From Verrucomicrobiota bacterium (GTDB taxonomy: Bacteria; Verrucomicrobiota; Verrucomicrobiia; Opitutales; UBA953), in contig JAPLTU010000066.1 in the NCBI GenBank assembly GCA_026397965.1, forward strand, positions 1 through 41,858: 41,858 nt of DNA. The letters run 5' to 3'. Position numbers and translations under genes: made by a program. Below the pieces are notes generated by a model, which saw nothing but the letters and a program-made list of their open reading frames with translations, did not search any database and was not told the DNA's origin. The stretch's first letter is position 1; every line of letters begins with the position of its first letter. This document shows positions 8,421 to 16,837 of this stretch, one piece after another.

Positions 8421-8849
8421 TTAGCGGCGAAGGTTAGAAGTAATCTTGGAGACCAGCTGTTGGCTCTGGGGCAGATTGCCGAAGAAGCCGTATTTTACAG
8501 TACACTGGGTGAAGGCTACCTTGGTGATAGGGTCTTCAACCTTGGCTACGTCAATTTTGATTTCAAGGTCACCCACGGTGCGGGCAAAGACCGTGACGGC
8601 CAGCAGCTCGTTGTTCGGGCCCCGTTCGTCGCTTTCGCCGGTGCGAAGGGTACCGCTAGATTGATCGAGGGAGCGCTTAACCGCATTAAAAACCGCTTCG
8701 GTGTCGGTATTGTAACGAGTCACCAGTGCCCCGGTGATATTGGAGAACGAGGCCTCGCGGGTGTCAGCGTTATCGACGCCAACAAGGGTGTTACATCCCG
8801 TGGTAAGCAGGGTGGCGGCGAGGAGGGCGAGGGCGAGGGCGTTCTTCAT
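8421..8849 (-). CDS. Small lipoprotein, DUF3568-like
   Basis: Predicted lipoprotein of 142 residues starting MKNALALALLAATLLTTGC. The lipobox is LTTGC, so the mature protein would begin at Cys19 and be membrane-anchored, probably in the periplasm. A longer frame begins at 8882 but has no role for its extra 11 residues. The mature part has alternating strand/helix segments (YNTDTEAVFNAVKRSLDQS, then LLAVTVFARTVGDLEIKIDV), broadly like DUF3568 lipoproteins. That assignment is tentative. Its promoter must lie in the region up to mraZ, where a perfect palindrome sits about 95-120 bases upstream of the start codon. Confidence 0.72.
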   Translation of the reverse strand: MKNALALALLAATLLTTGCNTLVGVDNADTREASFSNITGALVTRYNTDTEAVFNAVKRSLDQSSGTLRTGESDERGPNNELLAVTVFARTVGDLEIKIDVAKVEDPITKVAFTQCTVKYGFFGNLPQSQQLVSKITSNLRR

Positions 8850-8944
8850 GGTCAAGAGTCGTGGTTGAGTGATAACAGACAAAGCATAGCCGGAGCTTTA
8901 TGGCAAACGATTTCGCCCTGCCCAGAAAGCCGTAAACCAGGCAT

Positions 8945-8969
8945 TTTGTAATGAGATTATCATTACAAA
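8945..8969. promoter_or_regulatory. Perfect 25-bp palindrome, candidate Fur-family operator
   Basis: The arms TTTGTAATGA (8945-8954) and TCATTACAAA (8960-8969) are exact reverse complements around the 5-base spacer GATTA. Size, A/T content and the GTAATGA...TCATTAC core resemble operators of Fur-family metal regulators (Zur or Fur). It lies about 95-120 bases upstream of the lipoprotein start and about 260 bases upstream of mraZ. The identity of the bound regulator is inference. Confidence 0.55.
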
Positions 8970-9144
8970 GTCGAGGTTAAGGCCGGTAAAAATTTCGAAC
9001 AACTGGGCTGGATCTGGCCGCCCCGCGCGGTAGTTTTTGGTTTAAAAACAGCATTTATTCATAAGATACTAATGTACAGTTAGTTACAAATTATAAGACC
9101 GAAACTAATCATAAAGCCGATCGGGCGCGGCTGTGAATAATAAA

Positions 9145-9210
9145 TTGGGGCTAATTGGGGCTAAAATCTTGACCAGTGGAGGTGAGTGGGGAAAAGTGGG
9201 TGAACAGGGG
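9145..9210 (+). promoter_or_regulatory. MraZ-type operator array: six G-rich boxes in 10-bp phase
   Basis: Boxes of the form (G/T/A)TGGG or GGGG end at 9150, 9160, 9180, 9190, 9200 and 9210, one per 10-bp helical turn, with one turn (9166-9170) skipped. Sequences are TGGGG, TGGGG, GTGGA, GTGGG, GTGGG and AGGGG. E. coli MraZ binds TGGGN repeats separated by five bases, the same period, just upstream of its own gene. The array ends 16 bases before the mraZ start codon, so autoregulation of the dcw operon is the natural reading. Confidence 0.7.
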
Positions 9211-9225
9211 GCTAAAACCCACGAA

Positions 9226-9684
9226 ATGTCTATTGGCGCAAACATCGGACTCTTTACCGGCATCCATAATGGAAAATTGGATGAGAAGAATCGCGTCACC
9301 ATTCCAGCGGCCTGGCGCTTCGAGGGAGCGGGTGAAACCAGTTTTTTGGCGATGTTTCACCCCGCCCTCGGAACGATTGTCGTTTTTCCCCCATCGATGG
9401 TGCAGCGGATTCGCGATGCCTCCTCGCAGGTGACCGTGAGCGATCCGGATAAGATGAACGCGCTTCGTTTGCTCGGCGAAAACAGTATCCAGGTTTCGTG
9501 CGACAAAGCTGGCCGGATCACGCTGAACGATCACGTCGTGAACCAAGCGGCGCTCGATCGCGATATCGTGTTCAGCGGCAGCTTTACCACCTTTCAGATT
9601 TCCGCGCCGACGCCGCCGAAAACCGATCGAGATTCCGAAAGCACACGTACCATCCTGCGCGCCTTACGTGAACTGGGTATCTAA
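9226..9684 (+). CDS. mraZ: Transcriptional regulator MraZ
   Basis: DNA-binding regulator at the head of the dcw cluster, 152 residues from the ATG at 9226. The first half contains the AbrB-like MraZ repeat (GKLDEKNRVTIPAAWRF), close to the family consensus LD.KGRV.IPA.FR. The second repeat is CDKAGRITLNDHVVNQA. The frame could be extended to 9133, but those residues are encoded by the operator repeats, so 9226 is chosen. MraZ assembles as an octameric or dodecameric ring and represses its own operon. The short tail carries charged residues (TDRDSESTRTILRALREL). Confidence 0.92.
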   Translation: MSIGANIGLFTGIHNGKLDEKNRVTIPAAWRFEGAGETSFLAMFHPALGTIVVFPPSMVQRIRDASSQVTVSDPDKMNALRLLGENSIQVSCDKAGRITLNDHVVNQAALDRDIVFSGSFTTFQISAPTPPKTDRDSESTRTILRALRELGI

Positions 9685-9736
9685 CTGTATCCAGAAGTTA
9701 CTTACACTACTCACACCTTATTCACAACCGCCGCCC

Positions 9737-10654
9737 ATGACCAGCCACGTTCCAGTCCTGCTCGAGGAGTGCTTGGTACTTCTTGCGCCCCAGGACGGAA
9801 GTACGCTCTTGGATTGTACGTTCGGCGGCGGCGGGCACACGGAAGCAATCTTGGCGCGGACGTTCGGCACCATTGTCGACGCCAGGGATCGCGATCCGGC
9901 GGCCGCAGAACGCGCGGCGGAAACCGCGGCGCGTTATCCGGGACGACTCCGTTTTCATTCCGAAGATTTTCGCTACCTTGACCGCGTTCCGGGACGATTC
10001 GATGGTGTCTTGATGGACATTGGGGTGTCTTCATACCAGTTGGATATTCCGGAACGCGGTTTCTCATTTCGTAACGACGGCCCCAATGACATGCGCATGG
10101 ATCCGCGCCGGGGCCGCAGTGCGGAAGAATTCCTTGAGCAGGGCGAACGCGGCGAAGTCGAACGTGCCGTGCGCGATTACGGCGAAGAGCCCCGTTGGTT
10201 TCGGGTCGTGAATGCGATCTTTGCCGCCCGGGGTACCGGACGTCTGGCCCGCACGGCGGCTTTCGCGGCGCTTGTCGCCGAGGCCGCCCCGCCTAAGCCT
10301 GGCCCGCGTGGCCCGCACCCGGCGACGAAAACTTTTCAAGGCATCCGCATCGCGGTGAACGATGAATTAGGCGCGCTCACCGACGCCTTGCCTTTGGCCT
10401 TCGAAAAATTAAATGCCGGCGGAGTTCTCGCGATCATTTCATTCCATTCGTTGGAAGATCGCATCGTCAAACGTTACCTCAACGGCGTGGCGGGTCGTCC
10501 CGTTGACCGGAACGACTCCCGGATGCAGGATGATCGCGTCAAGCTGGCCGATCTGCTGACGCGTAAGGCGACCCAACCGTCCGAGGCCGAACAAGTACGT
10601 AACCCCCGCAGCCGCTCCGCGCGGCTCCGCGCCGTCCGGCGCCTCGCCCTATGA
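9737..10654 (+). CDS. rsmH: 16S rRNA (cytosine(1402)-N4)-methyltransferase
   Basis: Methylates N4 of C1402 in 16S rRNA with SAM; 305 residues. It begins MTSHVPVLLEECL and carries the SAM-binding DCTFGGGGHTEAIL at residues 26-39. DIGVSSYQLDIPERGFSF, then RMDPRRG, and the C-terminal IISFHSLEDRIVKRYL are all family blocks. A longer frame begins at 9668 inside mraZ, but the start at 9737 matches the family. Its stop overlaps the ftsL start (ATGA). Confidence 0.96.
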   Translation: MTSHVPVLLEECLVLLAPQDGSTLLDCTFGGGGHTEAILARTFGTIVDARDRDPAAAERAAETAARYPGRLRFHSEDFRYLDRVPGRFDGVLMDIGVSSYQLDIPERGFSFRNDGPNDMRMDPRRGRSAEEFLEQGERGEVERAVRDYGEEPRWFRVVNAIFAARGTGRLARTAAFAALVAEAAPPKPGPRGPHPATKTFQGIRIAVNDELGALTDALPLAFEKLNAGGVLAIISFHSLEDRIVKRYLNGVAGRPVDRNDSRMQDDRVKLADLLTRKATQPSEAEQVRNPRSRSARLRAVRRLAL

Positions 10655-11040
10655 ATCTCCGTAGCCTGCTGACCTGGGTTTTCCTTTGCGGCGCACTGGG
10701 TGCGGCTGCGCTTGGGACGATTTCCATCATGAAGTTACGGATGGAAGCCGACGTCATCGGTTCGCGCATCGTGCGGCTGGAGCGTTCGATTGCTGATACC
10801 AAGAAAGACCTTGATACTTTGAAGCGGCAACGTGATCAATCGCTCGACACTTTACAATTACAGTCGCGGATTGGTGATGCCCTCAAGCCTCCCACTCCCG
10901 AGCAGGTGGTTTGGATTTCCCGGACCACCTTGGTTCCCGTCTCAGTGGCGCCGCTTTCTTCGATCATTAGTCCTCGTCTGACCCCCCGCGAAATTGCCTT
11001 CCGCCCATTGACCGGCCAGGGGGGCGGCACTGCGCGATGA
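10651..11040 (+). CDS. ftsL: FtsL-like cell division protein
   Basis: Small bitopic membrane protein of 129 residues between rsmH and ftsI, the standard ftsL position. One membrane helix (about residues 6-27, LLTWVFLCGALGAAALGTIS) precedes a coiled-coil-like stretch with leucine spacing (about 30-75: VIGSRIVRLERSIADTKKDL and LDTLKRQRDQSL). A Pro/Ser-rich tail follows. FtsL is poorly conserved, so the call rests on topology and position. It would bridge FtsQ and the FtsW-FtsI synthase. ATGA overlaps on both sides. Confidence 0.75.
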   Translation: MNLRSLLTWVFLCGALGAAALGTISIMKLRMEADVIGSRIVRLERSIADTKKDLDTLKRQRDQSLDTLQLQSRIGDALKPPTPEQVVWISRTTLVPVSVAPLSSIISPRLTPREIAFRPLTGQGGGTAR

Positions 11041-12833
11041 GCCTACCCCATGCCAGACGAATGCGCTACCGTTCGCTGGCTTGGGGGGTGTCCGTCTGTT
11101 TTGTCGCCGTTCTTTGCCGGCTGGTCTGGCTGCATTGGATTGATGCTCCCCGTTTACGCGCCGAGGCGCTTCAAGCTCGTCGGGTCTTGCAGTCCAAATC
11201 TTGTCGCCGCGGCGAGATCCGTGACGCCCAAGATAATCTTTTAGCTATTTCGGAAAACGTCTGGGATATCGGGGTCGATCCTGACGTCTTGCAAAAAGGC
11301 GACCGGGGACGGATTTCAGAAATTGCGCTCATCTTAGGTATCCCTGCGACAAAGGTCATTGAAGCTTTCAATAACTCGGTCCGCCTTGATGCCGAAGGTG
11401 ACGAGCATAAGATTCGGTGGACAATTTTAGCGCACGAGTGTGGCGAAGATGTCGTCAAGCGGATCAAGGCGCTGGGTGTCAAGGCGCTGCGGGCGGAATT
11501 AAAATACCGCCGGAGTTATCCCAAAGGCCAGCTGGCTTCGCATGTCATCGGCTATGTCAATAAAGAGGGTGAACCCGCGGCTGGGATCGAACGCGTCATG
11601 AACAGTTTGTTAGTCGGTCAAAATGGCTGGATCGAATCCGAACGCGATGGCCGCCACCGCGAAATTGCCAGTATCCGTTTGCGCGAAGTCGCCCCGGTCG
11701 ACGGAAGTACGGTGGTGCTGACGCTCAATAGCCTTGTCCAGAAAACCTGCGAAGACGCATTGGCCGCCGCCGCTGCCCGTTATAATCCTAAAAGCGGCAT
11801 CATCATCGTGAGCGAACCGCGGACAGGCCGGATCTTAGGTTTGGCCAATTGGCCGACCTATGACCTTAACCGTTTTTGGGATCCCAAGTCCGCCCCGATG
11901 GACAGTCAGCGTAACCGCGCCGTCTCCGATGTCTACGAGCCAGGTTCGGTGTTTAAGATTGTTTCGATTTCGGGAGCCCTGGAGGAACATCTGATCACGC
12001 CGAATTCAGTTTATGACTGCGGCGCGACCTCCGTGCCTTACCGCGGCCGCATGGTTTCCTTGCCGGCAGATTCGCACCCTCTCGGGGTCGTCGATATTCG
12101 CCATATCGTACGCGAATCTTCCAATCGCGGGACCGTCCAGGTCGGGATGCAGTATGCCGAGCGCTTAGGAGAAGAAAAATTCTTCGCCTTAGTAAAATCT
12201 TTTGGGTTTGGTTCAAACTCGGGTCTAATCACGGGTGCCGAAGTCCCGGGCCTGTTAATCTCGCCGAAGAATTGGGATGGCATGACCATTTCCCGGATGC
12301 CGATGGGGCACTCGATTAGCGTGACGGCCATGCAGATGCATTGTGCCATGTCGGTCATTGCCGCGGACGGTCTGCTCATGCAGCCGCAACTCGTCTTACG
12401 CGTCGAAGACCCGAAGACCAAATCACCCATCTTAAGTTACATGCCCAGAAGCCGGGGCCGGGCGATTTCGGAATCGACCGCGCACGAAGTTGCCACGTTG
12501 TTGCGAGCCGTTTGTGGTAAGGGCGGAACGGCGCCGATTGCGGATATCCCCGGTTATGAAGTCGCTGGCAAAACCGGCACCACGCAGAAAATTATCAACG
12601 GTAAGTATTCGACGACCCATCACGTTGCTTCTTTTTCCGGTTTCTTTCCGGTGGGCGACCCTCGCTTGGCGATCACGGTGATCATCGACGAACCCCAAGG
12701 AGAGGGCGTGGCTTATGGCGGTAAAGTCTCCGCCCCGATTTTTCGCGAAGTCGCCGAGAAATGTATTCGCTGGCTCGATCTCCCTCCCATGACAGCGGTG
12801 CCCCGCGGCCCCTTGGCCCGCACTGAGCAATGA
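11037..12833 (+). CDS. ftsI: Septal peptidoglycan transpeptidase, class B penicillin-binding protein
   Basis: Cross-links septal peptidoglycan with its SEDS partner FtsW; 598 residues. It has a short cytoplasmic N-terminus, one membrane helix (about residues 13-35), a PBP dimerisation domain (about 50-210; contains CRRGEIRDAQDN) and a transpeptidase domain. All three catalytic motifs are present: SVFK at 304-307 (nucleophile Ser304), SSN at 361-363, and KTGT at 512-515. It has no PASTA repeats. The gene lies between ftsL and murE with ATGA overlaps at both ends. Confidence 0.94.
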   Translation: MSLPHARRMRYRSLAWGVSVCFVAVLCRLVWLHWIDAPRLRAEALQARRVLQSKSCRRGEIRDAQDNLLAISENVWDIGVDPDVLQKGDRGRISEIALILGIPATKVIEAFNNSVRLDAEGDEHKIRWTILAHECGEDVVKRIKALGVKALRAELKYRRSYPKGQLASHVIGYVNKEGEPAAGIERVMNSLLVGQNGWIESERDGRHREIASIRLREVAPVDGSTVVLTLNSLVQKTCEDALAAAAARYNPKSGIIIVSEPRTGRILGLANWPTYDLNRFWDPKSAPMDSQRNRAVSDVYEPGSVFKIVSISGALEEHLITPNSVYDCGATSVPYRGRMVSLPADSHPLGVVDIRHIVRESSNRGTVQVGMQYAERLGEEKFFALVKSFGFGSNSGLITGAEVPGLLISPKNWDGMTISRMPMGHSISVTAMQMHCAMSVIAADGLLMQPQLVLRVEDPKTKSPILSYMPRSRGRAISESTAHEVATLLRAVCGKGGTAPIADIPGYEVAGKTGTTQKIINGKYSTTHHVASFSGFFPVGDPRLAITVIIDEPQGEGVAYGGKVSAPIFREVAEKCIRWLDLPPMTAVPRGPLARTEQ

Positions 12834-14353
12834 CACCCGCGCCCCTCCTCATGTCTACTGCGATGGAGCACCCTACGTTCAATTCCTTGTTGCAAGGATT
12901 GCCGGTTCTTTCGCGCACGGGAGACGGCTCGGTCCGGATTACCTGCATCGTCACTGACAGCCGCCGGATTATCCCGGGGGCTTTGTTTTTCGCGCTGCCT
13001 GGACTGCGCACCGACGGCCATGCTTTTATGGACGATGCGATTGCCCGGGGCGCCGCCGCCATCATTTCCGTTCAGAGTGTGAATGGGCTTCCGGCGGTGG
13101 CGGCGGCGCAAGTCGCCGAACCTCGGAAAGTTTTGGCCGAAGTCGCCCGCCGATTTTTCGGACACCCCGAACAGGCGTTGGCATTAGCGGGGGTGACCGG
13201 GACGAACGGCAAGACGACCGTCGCTTTTTTACTTCGGCATTTCCTGCAGGCAGAGGCTTCGGTTTGGGGTTTGATCGGTACGGTCCGTTATCACCTCGGT
13301 CGACGCTCCATCCCTTCTTATAAGACGACCCCGGAGTCGGCAGACCTTGCCGCGTTTTTCCGCCAGATGGTCGATGCTGGTTGCGTCGGAGCTTGTCTGG
13401 AAGTGAGCTCGCACGCCTTACACCAAGATCGCGTTCACGGTTTCCAATTCAAAGTCGCCGCCTTTACCAATCTGACACGCGATCACGTGGATTACCATGG
13501 TGACCTGGGTTCATACCTTGATGCCAAGACGGCGTTGTTCGATGGCCGTAACGGCACGGTGCCGGCGGTCAGCGTCATTAATATCGACGACCCCAGTGGT
13601 CGCGTACTTGCTGAAGCCGGTCGCCGTCGCGGTGCGGTCATTACTTTCGGCTTGGCCGATGATGCCGATCTGCGGGCGACGGAATTAACCTTGTCGCCCA
13701 GCGGGGCCATTTTTTCGGTGGCTTGGCGGCAACAGACGGCCCGGTTTACTTCCACCCTGCCGGGCGGTTATAATGTCTCGAACGTGCTGTGTGCCTTGGC
13801 CATGGCGGCCGCGCTCGGTCGCGATCCCTTAAGCCTGAGCGCAAGCCTAGCTTCTTTTCCCGGAGTTTCCGGTCGGATGGAACGGGTTGATGCCGGCCAG
13901 GTCTTCCCCGTCTTTGTGGATTACGCCCATACGGATGATGCCTTGGGTAATGCCTTGCGTATGTTGCGCGCGATCACGTCGGGCCGTGTCCTTTGCGTCT
14001 ATGGTTGCGGTGGTAATCGTGATCGCGGCAAACGCCCAACGATGACGAAGGCCGTCCGCGACCACGCCCATCTGGCTTGGGCGACGGCGGACAATCCCCG
14101 CAGGGAGAAAATCGAAGCCATCTTTGCGGACATGCGCGAAGGTTTGGGCGCATTGCCTACGATCGAATTTGTGGCTGATCGCCGCGAGGCGATTGGGCGG
14201 GCCTTAGCGGCCGCCCGGGCTGGAGATTGCGTCGTGATTGCCGGTAAAGGTCATGAGACGACCCAAGAATTTACGGATACCGTGGTGCCCTTTGATGATC
14301 GCCAGGTCGTCCGCGAAATTCTCGAACTACGAAAAGGAGGCGCCAGCGCATGA
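12830..14353 (+). CDS. murE: UDP-MurNAc-L-Ala-D-Glu : meso-diaminopimelate ligase
   Basis: Adds the third residue of the stem peptide using ATP; 507 residues, normal length. The ATP site is GVTGTNGKTT at 121-130. EVSSHALHQDRVHGF and the DHVDYHG block (about 218-224) are conserved. DNPRRE at 421-426 is the DNPR motif typical of meso-DAP-adding enzymes, so this organism should have DAP-type peptidoglycan. GKGHET lies near the C-terminus. ATGA overlap with ftsI upstream and murF downstream. Confidence 0.96.
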   Translation: MTPAPLLMSTAMEHPTFNSLLQGLPVLSRTGDGSVRITCIVTDSRRIIPGALFFALPGLRTDGHAFMDDAIARGAAAIISVQSVNGLPAVAAAQVAEPRKVLAEVARRFFGHPEQALALAGVTGTNGKTTVAFLLRHFLQAEASVWGLIGTVRYHLGRRSIPSYKTTPESADLAAFFRQMVDAGCVGACLEVSSHALHQDRVHGFQFKVAAFTNLTRDHVDYHGDLGSYLDAKTALFDGRNGTVPAVSVINIDDPSGRVLAEAGRRRGAVITFGLADDADLRATELTLSPSGAIFSVAWRQQTARFTSTLPGGYNVSNVLCALAMAAALGRDPLSLSASLASFPGVSGRMERVDAGQVFPVFVDYAHTDDALGNALRMLRAITSGRVLCVYGCGGNRDRGKRPTMTKAVRDHAHLAWATADNPRREKIEAIFADMREGLGALPTIEFVADRREAIGRALAAARAGDCVVIAGKGHETTQEFTDTVVPFDDRQVVREILELRKGGASA

Positions 14354-15723
14354 CGACTTTCTCCGCCATCAATCTGGCGACTTGGGCGCAAGGGCGCTGG
14401 ACGGCTTTGCCTCCGGCGAGCCTCTCGGGCTTTGGGACCGATACCCGGACGTTACGTCGCGGCGACGTGTTTGTCGCCGTGCGGACCGACCGTCGGGACG
14501 GTCACGACTTCTTATCCGATGCCCGAGACAAAGGAGCTTCCTGTGCTTTGGTTTCTCGGCCGGTCGCGGATGCTTTGCCGCAGCTCGTGGTCGATGACGT
14601 GCTGGCGGGCCTGCGCCGCATCGCCCAGGCTTGGCGGCAGTGTTTCCAAGGCCAAGTCATCGGCGTGACCGGTAGCGTGGGCAAGACTTCCACGAAGGAG
14701 CTCCTGGCGGCCTTACTGGGCGCCGAAGCCTTCGTGACGGAGGCCAATCTTAATAATCTTATCGGCGTTCCGCTGATGTTGCTCCGAGTGGAGCCTGATC
14801 GGCATCGCTTCGCGGTCATCGAGGCGGGCATGAGCGTACCAGGCGAATTGGCGATCTCCGCTCAGGTCATTCGTCCGGATCTCGTCATCGTCACCGCCGT
14901 GACGCCGGTGCACCTTGAAGGACTCGGCACGATGGCTGTGGTGGCACGCGAAAAAGCAACCCTGGTTGCGGCCTTACCTCCCGCCGGTCGGGCAATCTTG
15001 CCAGTCGCGCTGTTGGGTTGGGCAGAATTTGCTGCGCAGGCTCATAGATGCACCGCCGTTCAGTTTAAAGATGAGCCGGCGCCCGCGGTGACTCCGGCTC
15101 GTTTAATTCAGGCCACCCTCGGAGAAGATGAAAGAGGGTATCGGACTCTGGCTCTCGACGGGAAGACCTTCCGCTTGGGCGCGCTTTCGGACGGGTTAGT
15201 TCGGAACGCCGCGTTGGCGGTGGTCGCCGCCCGTGGTTTAGGGCTATCGGATGACCAGATTGCTCCAGCCCTGGCCGCATGGACCCCGCCAGCTGGCCGT
15301 GGAAGCGTGCATGGGCTCGGAAGACAGACCTTCTATTTAGATTGTTATAATTCCAGTCCGGCTTCCCTTAGCGATGCTGCCGCTTGCTTCGATCGATTGA
15401 GTTCCAAACAAAACGAATCGCGGCTTTTCATTTTAGGGGGGATGGCTGAATTAGGAAATAACGCTGTTCAATTCCATCGCGAAAACGGCGCAAAGCTACC
15501 TTTGCGGGCCGGAGATAAAGTCGTAGCCTTCGGCGGTGAGGCGCCGGCTTACCTGCAAGGCGTCAGTCGGTCCGACGTCACTCTTCTCGCCGTCGAAACC
15601 ATCGATGAGGTCGCGCAGGCTGTGAATTCTCATGTGGGTTATATTTTCGTGAAGGGTAGCCGATCTCATGCCTTGGAGCGCTGCCTCCCCCTTTCCCTGC
15701 GCTCGGCGCTTACTTTCCACTAA
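14350..15723 (+). CDS. murF: UDP-MurNAc-tripeptide : D-Ala-D-Ala ligase
   Basis: Adds D-Ala-D-Ala to complete the pentapeptide; 457 residues. The ATP site is GVTGSVGKTSTKE with Lys112. NLNNLIGVPLMLLR and EAGMSVPGEL are family blocks, and the C-terminal domain includes DCYNSSPASL and FILGGMAELG. The stop is one base before the mraY start, with no overlap. Its start overlaps murE by ATGA. Confidence 0.95.
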   Translation: MTTFSAINLATWAQGRWTALPPASLSGFGTDTRTLRRGDVFVAVRTDRRDGHDFLSDARDKGASCALVSRPVADALPQLVVDDVLAGLRRIAQAWRQCFQGQVIGVTGSVGKTSTKELLAALLGAEAFVTEANLNNLIGVPLMLLRVEPDRHRFAVIEAGMSVPGELAISAQVIRPDLVIVTAVTPVHLEGLGTMAVVAREKATLVAALPPAGRAILPVALLGWAEFAAQAHRCTAVQFKDEPAPAVTPARLIQATLGEDERGYRTLALDGKTFRLGALSDGLVRNAALAVVAARGLGLSDDQIAPALAAWTPPAGRGSVHGLGRQTFYLDCYNSSPASLSDAAACFDRLSSKQNESRLFILGGMAELGNNAVQFHRENGAKLPLRAGDKVVAFGGEAPAYLQGVSRSDVTLLAVETIDEVAQAVNSHVGYIFVKGSRSHALERCLPLSLRSALTFH

Positions 15724-15724
15724 G

Positions 15725-16837
15725 ATGCTTTATCGTCTCAGCGAACTCGAAAAATTCTGGGGGCCTTTCCGTCTTTTTGAGTATATTTCCGTGCGGGCGA
15801 TTATGGCGGGCCTGACGGCCTTGGCTTTGGGTATGTTATTCTCGGGGATGATGATTCGACTCCTGAGTCGACTGCGTCAGCCCGAACGCTCCGCGAAACT
15901 GATGGGTGAACTCGCTAAAGAAAGCGGCAAAGTTCCGACCATGGGTGGGTTACTGATCGGCGTGGCGATGATTCCATCCGTCTTGCTTTGGGCCAAACTG
16001 AACGTCCTCGTGCTGGCTGCGTTGTGGTGTTTGATCGGGATGGGCACTGTAGGCTTCGTTGATGATTGGCTTAAAGTAAGACGCGGTAGTGCTGATGGTA
16101 TTTCTGCCCGGACCAAGCTGGGCGGGCAGGGGGTCGTAGCTTTGCTCGCTTTGGGCATTGTCCTGCTCGATCCCGCCTACCGTTCGAGTCTTTGTGAAAT
16201 CTGGTTACCGATTCTTAACGGCCCAATCTGGACGGAGCATTCCTGGGGTCTACCTTTCTTTCTTTCTTTCGGGGTGGCGGCACTGTTTTTCATCCTGGTC
16301 TGCGTCGGCTCTTCCAATGCGGTGAACCTGACGGATGGTCTCGACGGCCTCGCGATTGGCTGCGTCTTAATTACGACGCTTATTTTAGGGAGCGTAGCCT
16401 ACTTGGTCGGACACCACGAATTTTCGAATTACCTTCGAATCAGTTATGTTTCTGGGGCAGGTGAACTGGCGATATTCTGCGCGGCCTTGATCGGCGGTAG
16501 TTTGGTCTTCCTGTGGCATAATGCCGCGCCGGCGGAAATTTATATGGGTGATGTCGGTGCCTTGGGTATCGGTGGGGCTTTGGGCGCGGTGGCTTGCTTG
16601 ATGCACCAGCCATTCTTACTCGCGATTGTCGGCGGTATTTTTGTCGTCGAGGCGCTTTCGGTCATATTGCAGGTCGCCTATTTCAAACGGACCGGCGGCC
16701 AGCGGTTGTTCCTCATGACGCCGATTCACCACCATTTCCAGAAGAAGGGCTGGCCGGCCACCAAGGTCGTCGTGCGCTTTTGGATTATCTCTTTCCTCTT
16801 CGGGCTCCTGGGCCTGCTCTCCCTGAAACTACGATGA
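15725..16837 (+). CDS. mraY: Phospho-MurNAc-pentapeptide transferase (lipid I synthase)
   Basis: Integral membrane enzyme that moves phospho-MurNAc-pentapeptide onto undecaprenyl phosphate. It has 370 residues from the ATG at 15725, which follows the murF stop by one base; a longer frame into murF is not needed. About ten membrane helices. Catalytic aspartates are visible: FVDDWLKV (Asp113-Asp114), NLTDGLDG (Asn201, Asp204, Asp207) and MGDVGALGIGG. The cytoplasmic TPIHHHFQKKGW block is the HHH motif of the family. Confidence 0.97.
   Translation: MLYRLSELEKFWGPFRLFEYISVRAIMAGLTALALGMLFSGMMIRLLSRLRQPERSAKLMGELAKESGKVPTMGGLLIGVAMIPSVLLWAKLNVLVLAALWCLIGMGTVGFVDDWLKVRRGSADGISARTKLGGQGVVALLALGIVLLDPAYRSSLCEIWLPILNGPIWTEHSWGLPFFLSFGVAALFFILVCVGSSNAVNLTDGLDGLAIGCVLITTLILGSVAYLVGHHEFSNYLRISYVSGAGELAIFCAALIGGSLVFLWHNAAPAEIYMGDVGALGIGGALGAVACLMHQPFLLAIVGGIFVVEALSVILQVAYFKRTGGQRLFLMTPIHHHFQKKGWPATKVVVRFWIISFLFGLLGLLSLKLR

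Larger units (their letters stand above)
8850..9225. other. Divergent intergenic regulatory region between the lipoprotein gene and mraZ
   Basis: This 376-base stretch has no convincing gene; a frame that extends mraZ upstream to 9133 runs through the operator array. It holds the perfect palindrome at 8945-8969, an A/T-rich segment at about 9034-9120 likely to contain one or both promoters (for example TTGGTT at 9037-9042 with TAAGAT at 9062-9067, a weak match), and the phased G-rich boxes at 9146-9210. Confidence 0.6.

Noticed and set aside
9133-9225. Upstream extension of mraZ to an in-frame start
   Set aside because: The extra residues are encoded by the phased operator boxes and do not match MraZ N-termini.
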